Shown here: positions 1 through 6,246 of the stretch, piece by piece | Position numbering within the stretch: position 1 is the stretch's first letter | Layout: the number at the start of each line of letters is the position of its first letter | DNA from: DATARH01 sp963778385 | GTDB lineage: Bacteria; Pseudomonadota; Alphaproteobacteria; ATCC43930; CGMCC-115725 | Assembly (NCBI GenBank): GCA_963778385.1 | Contig: CAVZUA010000032.1 | Location: 248,001 to 312,000, forward strand | DNA: 64,000 nucleotides | Direction: 5' to 3' | Made by a program: the position numbers and the translations under genes | The notes under the pieces: model-generated | Seen by the model: only the letters and a program-made list of their open reading frames with translations | Database searches by the model: none | What the model was told of the DNA's origin: nothing

Positions 1-332
1 ACGCGCTCCAGCCGCATCGCGCGGCATTGGAGGCGCTGCGCCGCGACCTGCCGGCCGATCCGTGCACCGCGCTGGCGCTGGGCCACACGCTGCTTGGCTC
101 GGTGCGCCTGATGCTCGAAGCCGCCGGAATTGCGGCCCATGGCTTTGGCGGAACGATCGCTGTCAAGCTGACGGCGGCGGCCTATCTTGCTGCAGCGCAA
201 ACTTGGTCGCGCGACGAGTTGCCGGACCTCGCGCCCACTATGGCGATGCTCGATCGACGCTTGCGCGGCATCGAGCGATGGCTCGCTCTCGCCGCGCTAG
301 GCCGCGGAAACGCAGCGGAGGCGCGTGCATAG
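1..332 (+). CDS. TetR-family regulator, C-terminal fragment (cut by window start)
   Basis: The reading frame is open from base 3, so the gene begins before the window. About 109 residues remain, all helical and rich in Ala and Leu. The ending, with a Trp-rich segment, an Asp-Leu-Ala-x-Thr-Met core and an LDRRLR..ERW run, resembles the ligand-binding C-terminal domain of TetR-type repressors. The DNA-binding helix-turn-helix would be upstream and is not visible, so the family call rests on the C-terminal pattern alone. A COQ9-type protein is the main alternative. No ligand can be guessed. Confidence 0.5.
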   Translation, partial: ALQPHRAALEALRRDLPADPCTALALGHTLLGSVRLMLEAAGIAAHGFGGTIAVKLTAAAYLAAAQTWSRDELPDLAPTMAMLDRRLRGIERWLALAALGRGNAAEARA

Positions 333-350
333 TTTGGCCGCATTTGCCAT

Positions 351-370
351 TTTTTGCTGCACCGCAAAAT
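351..370. promoter_or_regulatory. Candidate PhaR operator 1 upstream of phasin
   Basis: An inverted repeat TTTTGC-N6-GCAAAA contains the core TGCTGCACCGCA. GC-rich alphaproteobacterial phasin genes often carry TGC/GCA dyads of this kind bound by the PHA-responsive repressor PhaR. The site lies just upstream of the proposed -35 box. No phaR gene is visible in the window, so the regulator is inferred. Confidence 0.45.
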
Positions 371-378
371 AATAAGCC

Positions 379-409
379 TTGACGACGATCGCCTCGGGTT
401 CCATATAGG
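379..409 (+). promoter_or_regulatory. Candidate promoter of the phasin gene
   Basis: TTGACG at 379-384 and TATAGG at 404-409 are separated by 19 bases. The spacing is long but the hexamers are reasonable for a housekeeping sigma factor. The start of transcription would fall near 416, within the second dyad, giving a leader of about 40 bases. Confidence 0.4.
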
Positions 410-411
410 CA

Positions 412-428
412 ATTGTGCGCTGCACAAT
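412..428. promoter_or_regulatory. Candidate PhaR operator 2 overlapping the transcription start
   Basis: This is a perfect dyad, ATTGTGC-GCT-GCACAAT, 3 bases after the proposed -10 box. It shares the GCTGCA core with the upstream dyad. A repressor bound here would block initiation, the arrangement expected for a phasin made only when PHA titrates PhaR away. Confidence 0.45.
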
Positions 429-456
429 GCGCGATTTTCCCATACGGAACCCTGCC

Positions 457-894
457 ATGTCCGATGCTCGTACCCCGTTCTTTGATTTCGATGTGACCAA
501 GATGTTTGCCGATTTCCGTTTTCGTCCCTTCGATGTCGAGGCGGTGTGGGCGGCGCAGCGGCGCAATATCGACGCGCTGAGCCAGGCCAATCAGCTCGCC
601 GTCGAGGGCGTGCATGCCATGGCGAAGCGCCAGATCGAGATAACGCAGCAGGCGTTCGAGGAATTTTCGACGCTGTGGCGCGAGATGGCGCAGCCTTCCT
701 CGACCGAGGATCGCATCGCCAAGCACACCGAGTTCACCAAGAAGCTGATCGACAAGAGCCTGACGCATGGCCGCGAAGTCGCCGCGCTCGCCGCGAAGGC
801 CGGGACCGAGGCGACGGAGCTGCTGCAAAAGCGCACCACCGAGAGTCTCGACGAGATGAAGGCGTTCGCCTGCAAGTCGACCGGCGCTGTGTAA
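457..894 (+). CDS. Phasin family protein (PHA granule-associated)
   Basis: This 145-residue protein has the features of the short alphaproteobacterial phasins: an aromatic N-terminus (FFDFDVTKMF..F), then a long amphipathic helical region with the 'RRNIDALSQANQLAVEG' type segment around residues 30-50, and no signal peptide or membrane span. Phasins coat polyhydroxyalkanoate granules in the cytoplasm and control their number and size. I chose the ATG at 457 because upstream in-frame starts at 415 and 427 lie in or just after the operator dyad. The gene stands alone, with its own promoter and operators before it and an intrinsic terminator after it. Confidence 0.85.
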   Translation: MSDARTPFFDFDVTKMFADFRFRPFDVEAVWAAQRRNIDALSQANQLAVEGVHAMAKRQIEITQQAFEEFSTLWREMAQPSSTEDRIAKHTEFTKKLIDKSLTHGREVAALAAKAGTEATELLQKRTTESLDEMKAFACKSTGAV

Positions 895-915
895 CGCTTC
901 ATCGACGATCTGTTG

Positions 916-957
916 AAAGGGCCGCGTCCGGTGCCGGGCGCGGCCCTTTCGTTTTTT
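916..957 (+). terminator. Rho-independent terminator after phasin
   Basis: The stem GGGCCGCG (919-926) pairs perfectly with CGCGGCCC (939-946) across a 12-base loop. It is extended by AAA/TTT at its base and followed by TTTCGTTTTTT. It lies about 22 bases after the phasin stop. It also overlaps the 3' end of the convergent histidine kinase gene. Confidence 0.85.
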
Positions 958-2341
958 ATCCCGGCAGATGCACTCGCGCGCGCAACCCACCCTGCGGCGA
1001 GGTTTCGAGTCGGACGTCGCCGCCATGGCTGCGCGCGACGTCACGCGCGATCGTCAACCCGAGCCCGATGCCCCCGGTCGACGGATTGCGCGACGAGTCG
1101 AGACGGATGAACGGCTGAAAGACATGATCGCGCTCATCGGGCGGAATGCCCGGCCCGTCGTCGTCGACCAGAATATCGACGCCGTCCTCGGCCGGCCGGC
1201 CGGTCAGCCAGACGTGTGTGCCGTAGCGCGCGCCATTGGCGATCAGATTGCCGAGGCAGCGGCGCATTGCGTTGGGCCGAATCGGCACCACCAGCCCCGG
1301 CGTCTCGTCGAGCGACAACGCCGTGCCCTCGCGCGCCGCGGCAGACGCTATATCCTGCAGCAGCGTGGCGATGTCGGTTTCGATCGGGGTCTCCGTGCCC
1401 TCGCCGCGGGCGAAATCGAGATAGACGTGAACGAGATGCTCCATCTCGATAACGTCCGACTTCAGCTCCGCGACGGTCGGATCGTCGCCCATCAACTCCA
1501 GCGCCAATTTCATCCGCGTCAGTGGCGTGCGAAGGTCGTGCGACACGCCGGCCAGCATCTCGGTGCGCTGGCGGATCTGTCGCTGAATGCGGTCGCGCAT
1601 CTGGATGAACGCAACTGCCGCCTGGCGTATCTCCAGGGCTCCCTCGACCTTCGAGAAAGCGATCAGCCGGCCCTTGCCAAAACTGTCCGCTGCGGCCGCG
1701 AGGCGGCGGAGCGACTTCACCTGGTTGCGCAGGAAGACCGTCGCGACCGCGAAGAACAGGATCGACGAACCGATCATCCAGAAGATGAAGATATAGGTCG
1801 TCGAGGTGTTGAGCCGCTTATACGACATTGTCGCGCGCAGGACGCCGTCGGGCAGTTGCACCATGACCATCAGCGTGCCGGGGTTACTCGTCGCGTCGAC
1901 GACATAGGGCACCCGAAGCCGCTGGCTCAGCGCGGTTCGTAGATGCTCCTCGGTTTGGCTGCCGCCCGAGGCGATCGGAGGCGGTAGCGCCGCACCACGA
2001 ATCAGACTGAAAAGGATCTCGGTGCGCGCTTCGGCCTGATCCATCAGCTCGGCGCGTTGGGTATCGGTGCGAACGAGCTTGAGGCTCTCACCGAGCATCG
2101 CGATCTCGGTGGCGACATCGGCGGCGAAACGGTGCGCCACCGTCTCCCAATGCCGTGCATAGAACACCCAGCCGGAAATGATCTGCACCAGGATCAGCGG
2201 CATGACGATCAACAGAAGCGAGCGGCCGAACATCGTCGTCGGCAGCAGGCGCTTGATCCAGCTGCGCTGGCGAATGTCGAGCGCCCCCGCGACGCGGTAG
2301 TCCGGCCGGGACGCGGGTAGGTCGAACGACCAGTCGTTCAT
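956..2341 (-). CDS. envZ: EnvZ-like sensor histidine kinase
   Basis: 461 residues, inner membrane. Two membrane spans (about 40-61 and 183-204) enclose a periplasmic sensor loop of roughly 120 residues. A HAMP linker (about 205-257), an H-box with phospho-accepting His268 (GVSHDLRTPLTR, as in EnvZ) and a HATPase domain follow, with an N-box 'NLIANGARYG', a G1 box 'DDDGPGIP' and a late 'GGIGLGLTI'. It lies 15 bp downstream of an OmpR-type regulator, so the two are cotranscribed and should form a phosphorelay. In enterobacteria EnvZ senses osmolarity and acid. The periplasmic loop here is not obviously similar, so the signal is unknown. The gene is convergent with phasin and overlaps its terminator. 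Confidence 0.88.
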   Translation of the reverse strand: MNDWSFDLPASRPDYRVAGALDIRQRSWIKRLLPTTMFGRSLLLIVMPLILVQIISGWVFYARHWETVAHRFAADVATEIAMLGESLKLVRTDTQRAELMDQAEARTEILFSLIRGAALPPPIASGGSQTEEHLRTALSQRLRVPYVVDATSNPGTLMVMVQLPDGVLRATMSYKRLNTSTTYIFIFWMIGSSILFFAVATVFLRNQVKSLRRLAAAADSFGKGRLIAFSKVEGALEIRQAAVAFIQMRDRIQRQIRQRTEMLAGVSHDLRTPLTRMKLALELMGDDPTVAELKSDVIEMEHLVHVYLDFARGEGTETPIETDIATLLQDIASAAAREGTALSLDETPGLVVPIRPNAMRRCLGNLIANGARYGTHVWLTGRPAEDGVDILVDDDGPGIPPDERDHVFQPFIRLDSSRNPSTGGIGLGLTIARDVARSHGGDVRLETSPQGGLRARVHLPG

Positions 2342-2356
2342 CGCCGCGTCTCGATC

Positions 2357-3061
2357 TCAATCCGGCCGCAGCGCATAACCGGTGCCGCGAACGGTCTGCA
2401 GGTAACGCGGATTGCGCGGGTCAGGCTCGACCTTGCGGCGCAACCGCGTCATCTGCACGTCGACATTGCGGACATTGCCGCTGAACTGTGCCGATTGCGA
2501 CAGCTCTTCGCGCGATACCGCTTGCGGTGCGCGCTGCGCCAGGCTCGATAATAGCGCGGCTTCCGCCGCGGTCAGCCGCACCAACTCGCCGCCGCGAAAC
2601 AATTCGCTGCGGTTCAGATCAAAGCGGAACCCGGCGAAGCGGATGTCCGGTGGTAGCGGTGGAGGCTCCTCGGCCGACGGGCGGCGCTGCAGAATGTTGC
2701 GGATGCGCAGCACCAGCTCGCGTGGTTCGAACGGTTTGCCGAGAAAATCATCGGCCCCTTGTTCGAGCCCGTTGATGCGGTCCTCCGGCTCGGCCATCGC
2801 GGTCAGCAGCAGCACGGGAACATGACCGGCGGGCAGATTGTCCGCGCGCAGCGCACGGGTCAGGTCGAGACCGTTTTCGCCCGGCATCATCACGTCGAGC
2901 ACGATGAGGTCAAAGGCGAAGCTCGCCAGTTGCGCGCGCGCCTCCTTGGCGTCGGCTGCGGTGGTGACGCGAAACCCGCTATCCGTCAGATACCGACGCA
3001 GCAGATTGCGCAGCCGCGCATCGTCGTCGACGACGAGAAGGTGGGGCTCGGTCTCGCTCAT
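2357..3061 (-). CDS. ompR: OmpR-family response regulator
   Basis: 234 residues. An N-terminal receiver domain has the acidic pair in 'VVDDDARLR', phosphoacceptor Asp56 in 'LIVLDVMMPGENG', a conserved Thr in 'LLLTA' and a Lys in 'FLGKPFEPREL'. A C-terminal winged helix of the Trans_reg_C type ends with 'NVDVQMTRLRRKVEPDPRNPRYLQTV', the classic OmpR recognition helix and wing. The gene precedes the EnvZ-like kinase on the same strand with a 15-bp gap. The symbol follows overall similarity to OmpR. Its regulon in this organism cannot be read from the sequence. Confidence 0.88.
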   Translation of the reverse strand: MSETEPHLLVVDDDARLRNLLRRYLTDSGFRVTTAADAKEARAQLASFAFDLIVLDVMMPGENGLDLTRALRADNLPAGHVPVLLLTAMAEPEDRINGLEQGADDFLGKPFEPRELVLRIRNILQRRPSAEEPPPLPPDIRFAGFRFDLNRSELFRGGELVRLTAAEAALLSSLAQRAPQAVSREELSQSAQFSGNVRNVDVQMTRLRRKVEPDPRNPRYLQTVRGTGYALRPD

Positions 3062-3094
3062 CGCCGGTCAGTATACGCCAAACGCGGAGCAATG

Positions 3095-3118
3095 CCCTCT
3101 CCCGCAAGCGGGAGAGGG
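3095..3118. repeat. Short palindromic (REP-like) element
   Basis: An 11-base perfect dyad CCCTCTCCCGC/GCGGGAGAGGG with a 2-base AA centre lies between the ompR start and the marR stop. This palindrome type is widely dispersed in high-GC Proteobacteria. A degenerate relative is at about 21858-21886. There is no T-tract on either strand, so I do not call it an intrinsic terminator. Confidence 0.7.
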
Positions 3119-3123
3119 GTTCT

Positions 3124-3636
3124 CTACCGCCGGCTCGGCTTGCCGCGGTCGAAGCGGCGGCGGTCGTCCGGGCTGGCGATGATGTTCAGCAGCACCTTGC
3201 GGAACCCTTCGACCGCGCCGGCGCCGGCCTTGCGGTAGGCGACGGCGACCCGCGCCCGCTGCGGCGCGGAGAGCTGGCGTTCGAGCTCGCGGCCCTTGTC
3301 GGTCAATTCCAGCAGCCGCTGGCGGCGGTCCTGCGCACCGCGGTGCTGCACGATAAACCCCTGCCGCACCAGCTGGCCGAGCACCCTGTTGAGGCTCTGC
3401 TTGGTGATCTTGAGGATCGTCAACAGGTCGCCGACGGTCATCTGCGGTCGCCGCCCGACAAAATGCACGACCCGGTGATGCGCTCGGCCAAACCCGTATT
3501 CGGTGAGGATGGCGTCGGGCTCGGCGGTGAAGTCGCGATAGGCGAAGAACAGCAACTCGATCCCTTGCCGCACCTCCTCGTCGCTGAGGAACGGCGCCTC
3601 TTCGGCCGGCTTTTCGGATAATTTTATGTCAGCCAT
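3124..3636 (-). CDS. MarR-family transcriptional regulator
   Basis: 170 residues. The winged-helix core runs from about residue 50 to 120: 'HHRVVHFVGRRPQMTVGDLL' (helices 2-3), a recognition helix 'ITKQSLNRVLGQLVRQGFI', and a wing with 'DRRQRLLELTDKG', the MarR signature D-x-R-R. MarR proteins act as dimers and usually repress a divergent gene until a small acidic or aromatic ligand binds. The divergent neighbour is the branched-chain aminotransferase, 86 bp away, and this marR-ilvE arrangement is common in alphaproteobacteria. It could also feed into the ompR/envZ pair downstream on the same strand. The ligand is unknown. Confidence 0.85.
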   Translation of the reverse strand: MADIKLSEKPAEEAPFLSDEEVRQGIELLFFAYRDFTAEPDAILTEYGFGRAHHRVVHFVGRRPQMTVGDLLTILKITKQSLNRVLGQLVRQGFIVQHRGAQDRRQRLLELTDKGRELERQLSAPQRARVAVAYRKAGAGAVEGFRKVLLNIIASPDDRRRFDRGKPSRR

Positions 3637-3637
3637 A

Positions 3638-3666
3638 TTGACTTATTTCGCAAGCATCGGTACAAC
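3638..3666 (+). promoter_or_regulatory. Promoter of ilvE with flanking direct repeats
   Basis: TTGACT (3638-3643) and TACAAC (3661-3666) are separated by 17 bases, a good housekeeping promoter, with transcription expected near 3673. The octamer TTTCGCAA occurs twice, at 3646-3653 inside the spacer and at 3690-3697 in the leader. These are plausible contact sites for the divergent MarR protein, though MarR sites are usually inverted rather than direct repeats. Confidence 0.5.
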
Positions 3667-3722
3667 GCGGCGTTTGCTGCGTTATAAAGTTTCGCAAAAT
3701 CCCGGCGCGGGAGGAATTGTTC

Positions 3723-4637
3723 ATGGCTGGCGACCTGCTTCCCTTTGACGATCGCGACGGCTTCATCTGGTTTGACGGCCGTCTTATCCCCTGGCGCGAC
3801 GCCAAGCTTCATGTGCTCACGCACGGCCTGCATTATGCAAGTTGCGTGTTCGAAGGCGAGCGCGTCTATAACGGCCAGGCCTTTCATCTCGACGAGCACA
3901 ATGCGCGGCTGATCAACTCGGCCAAGATCCTCGGCTTCGAAATCCCCGCCAGCATGGACGATCTGGCGAAAGCGACAAAAGAGCTGATCGCCGCCAACAA
4001 GACCGTCGACGGCTATGTCCGACCGGTCGCCTGGCGCGGCGCCGAGCAGATGGGCGTGTCGGCCGAGCAGAGCAAGATCCACCTGGCGATCGCGACCTGG
4101 GGCTGGCCGTCCTATTTCTCGCCCGAGGCGCGCGCCAAGGGCATTCGCATGGTGCAGTCGAAATGGGCTCGGCCGGCGCCGCACACCGCGCCGGTGCACT
4201 CGAAGGCCTCGGGCCTCTACATGATCTGCACCATGGCCAAGCACGAGGCCAACGCCGCCGGCTATGACGACGCGCTGATGCTCGACTGGCGCGGCCAACT
4301 CGCCGAAGGGACCGGCGCCAACCTGTTCCTCATCATCAACGGCGAGCTGCACACCCCGACGCCGGATTGCTTCCTCAACGGCATCACCCGGCAGACCGTG
4401 ATCAAGCTCGCGAAGGCGCGGGGCATCAAGGTCGTCGAGCGCGCGATCATGCCGAACGAGCTGGCGAACGCGCAGGAAGTGTTTCTCACCGGCTCGGCCG
4501 CCGAGATCACGCCGGTCGGCGAGATTGAAGGCGCGATCGGGCACTATCGCTTCACGCCGGGTACGGTCTGCAAGCTGATGTGGGAGGATTACGACCGCAT
4601 CACCGGCAAGAAAGTCGACAAGGCCGCGGCGGAATAG
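3723..4637 (+). CDS. ilvE: Branched-chain amino acid aminotransferase
   Basis: 304 residues, cytoplasmic, fold-type IV PLP enzyme. It catalyses the last step of Leu, Ile and Val synthesis and the first step of their breakdown, using glutamate/2-oxoglutarate. Visible marks are the PLP lysine in 'APVHSKASGLY' (Lys161), 'HGLHYASCVFEGER' near the N-terminus, and the class-IV signature around 'EGTGANLFLIINGEL...FLNGITRQTVI'. The ATG at 3723 is preceded by GGGAGGA about 7 bases upstream, so an in-frame TTG six bases earlier is not needed. The gene has its own promoter and is divergent from marR. A D-amino-acid transaminase is an unlikely alternative. Confidence 0.9.
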   Translation: MAGDLLPFDDRDGFIWFDGRLIPWRDAKLHVLTHGLHYASCVFEGERVYNGQAFHLDEHNARLINSAKILGFEIPASMDDLAKATKELIAANKTVDGYVRPVAWRGAEQMGVSAEQSKIHLAIATWGWPSYFSPEARAKGIRMVQSKWARPAPHTAPVHSKASGLYMICTMAKHEANAAGYDDALMLDWRGQLAEGTGANLFLIINGELHTPTPDCFLNGITRQTVIKLAKARGIKVVERAIMPNELANAQEVFLTGSAAEITPVGEIEGAIGHYRFTPGTVCKLMWEDYDRITGKKVDKAAAE

Positions 4638-4714
4638 GCCCGCCTCGTTCTCCGGCATATGCGCGTCTCGCGCGATATGCGATAGTAGCCACGGTTGGTT
4701 TTTGGTAGTGGGTG

Positions 4715-5614
4715 ATGACGCGTGTCGGCGGGGCGATCTTGGGTCTGGCCATCGCGGCCTGCTGCCATGACGGGGCTTTGGCTTACACCGCATCGGGCGA
4801 TCGCAATTTTCCGGCGACCTTGATCCTGCCGCAGCTCACGCCTGGTGACCAGTTCTACCTCAACTATACCATGCTGCCGCTGACCAGCCATGGTGCGGGG
4901 ACGGCCAGCCGGGTGAGCAACTTCTCGGCGGTTTACGGCAAGACCATCACCGACAATTTCGGCATTTTCCTGGAAGAGACCTATACCGGTATCGGCATTG
5001 ACAGTGGCGGTACCCAGTGGGGTTGGCAAAATCTCGACGGCTCGCTCCGCTATCTCGCGATCAACAATCTCGACCACGAATTCATCCTGTCGCTTGGACT
5101 GGATCGGGAGACCGGCGGCACAGGCGCAACGCGGGTCGGCGCTTCGCCGTCGGGCGCGACCACACCGCAATTTTACCTCGGCAAGGGCTTGGGCGATCTC
5201 GACATCGGCTACCTGCGCCCGCTCGCGATCACGACCTATACCGGTGTGACGATCGCTGACAAGGCGCCGCGTCCGGACGTGCTGAACACCGGCTTTACCA
5301 TCGAATATTCGATCCCTTATCTGCAGTCGAAGGTGGAAAGTCTCGACTTGCCCGACGTAATCCGGAAAATGACGCCGATGACCGAGGTTCTGATCACATC
5401 GCCCGTCGGCCGCAGTTATGGCTCGCGGACGACGGTGCTCATCGCGCCCGGCGTGAGCTATGCGGGCGAGGGGTGGGAATTCGCTGTCGAAGCGCTGGTC
5501 CCGGCGACCAGCGCGACCGGGAGCGGCGTCGGCGTCACCGCCCAGCTCCATCTGGCGCTCGATTACCTGTTTGCCGACAGCATCCTCGGCAAACCCTTGT
5601 TCGCGAGCCAATGA
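4715..5614 (+). CDS. Exported protein, probable outer-membrane beta-barrel, unknown function
   Basis: About 299 residues with a cleavable signal peptide (hydrophobic core 'GAILGLAIAACC', cut likely after GALA). The mature part alternates polar and hydrophobic residues with many Tyr, Thr and Gly ('FYLNYTMLPLTSHG', 'FGIFLEETYTGIGI', 'TAQLHLALDYLF') and has no internal hydrophobic helix. This pattern suits a beta-barrel or beta-rich periplasmic protein. I do not recognise a named family. Its stop overlaps the start of the FecR-domain gene by ATGA, so the two are translationally coupled, and a CHASE2 cyclase follows. The context suggests an envelope part of a signalling unit. The start could be GTG 4712 or ATG 4715. 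Confidence 0.7.
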   Translation: MTRVGGAILGLAIAACCHDGALAYTASGDRNFPATLILPQLTPGDQFYLNYTMLPLTSHGAGTASRVSNFSAVYGKTITDNFGIFLEETYTGIGIDSGGTQWGWQNLDGSLRYLAINNLDHEFILSLGLDRETGGTGATRVGASPSGATTPQFYLGKGLGDLDIGYLRPLAITTYTGVTIADKAPRPDVLNTGFTIEYSIPYLQSKVESLDLPDVIRKMTPMTEVLITSPVGRSYGSRTTVLIAPGVSYAGEGWEFAVEALVPATSATGSGVGVTAQLHLALDYLFADSILGKPLFASQ

Positions 5615-6237
5615 CTCCGATGCGGCGGCGCGACCTGATCCTGGCGGCGGCCTTGATAGGTTTGTCGCCGACCGCGGGCTTTGCCGCAACCGGCGCGGGC
5701 AGCGTCGTCGGGCTCGCGGGACAGTGTGTCGTCCAGCGAGACGGCCGCCCGAGCCCGTTGAAGCTCGGCGACGCGGTGGCGGTCTCCGATACGATCGAGG
5801 TCCCGGCCGACGGCAAGCTCAAACTGCGCATGAGCGACGGGTCGGTCATCTCCCTCGCCCCGGGGACCAAGATGACCGTGGCGACCTATCAGACCGATTC
5901 CGCCGGGCAGCGCCAGAATGCGCAGCTATCGCTGTCTCAAGGGCTGATCCGCGCCGTCGTTGCCCCCGTCGACCACCCGACGACCTTTGAGGTCTCGACC
6001 GCCGTGGGTACCGCCGCCGTGCGGTCGACCGATTGGTTTATCGAAGCCAAACCCGGCGCCGCGCAGGTCGGCGTGCTCAGCGGCAGCGTCGTGCTGCAAA
6101 GCGGCGCTACGCACCGCGATGTCACGATCCCGGCGCGGTGGGGAGCCAGGCTGGAGGCGGGGCGGGATCCGGTCGAAGCGCGCGTGTGGGCGCCGCAGGA
6201 ATTTCAAGCGGTTATTTCCCGCACCGACGTACCCTAG
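5611..6237 (+). CDS. FecR-domain periplasmic protein
   Basis: 208 residues. The N-terminal signal peptide has an Arg-rich start ('MRRRDLILAAALIGL') ending in a 'GFAA' cleavage site. The FecR core follows: 'RDGRPSPLKLGDAV', 'IEVPADGKLKLRMSDGSVISLAPGTKMTV', a repeat of short strands, then 'TPVG-like' 'STAVGTAAVRSTDWFIE' and 'AQVGVLSGSVVLQ'. In FecR proteins this beta-rich domain relays periplasmic signals, classically to a sigma factor. No sigma factor is adjacent. The next gene is a CHASE2 adenylate cyclase 9 bases on, in the same reading frame, so the partner is probably that cyclase. The start ATG overlaps the preceding stop. Confidence 0.82.
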   Translation: MTPMRRRDLILAAALIGLSPTAGFAATGAGSVVGLAGQCVVQRDGRPSPLKLGDAVAVSDTIEVPADGKLKLRMSDGSVISLAPGTKMTVATYQTDSAGQRQNAQLSLSQGLIRAVVAPVDHPTTFEVSTAVGTAAVRSTDWFIEAKPGAAQVGVLSGSVVLQSGATHRDVTIPARWGARLEAGRDPVEARVWAPQEFQAVISRTDVP

Positions 6238-6246
6238 GCGGTATTT

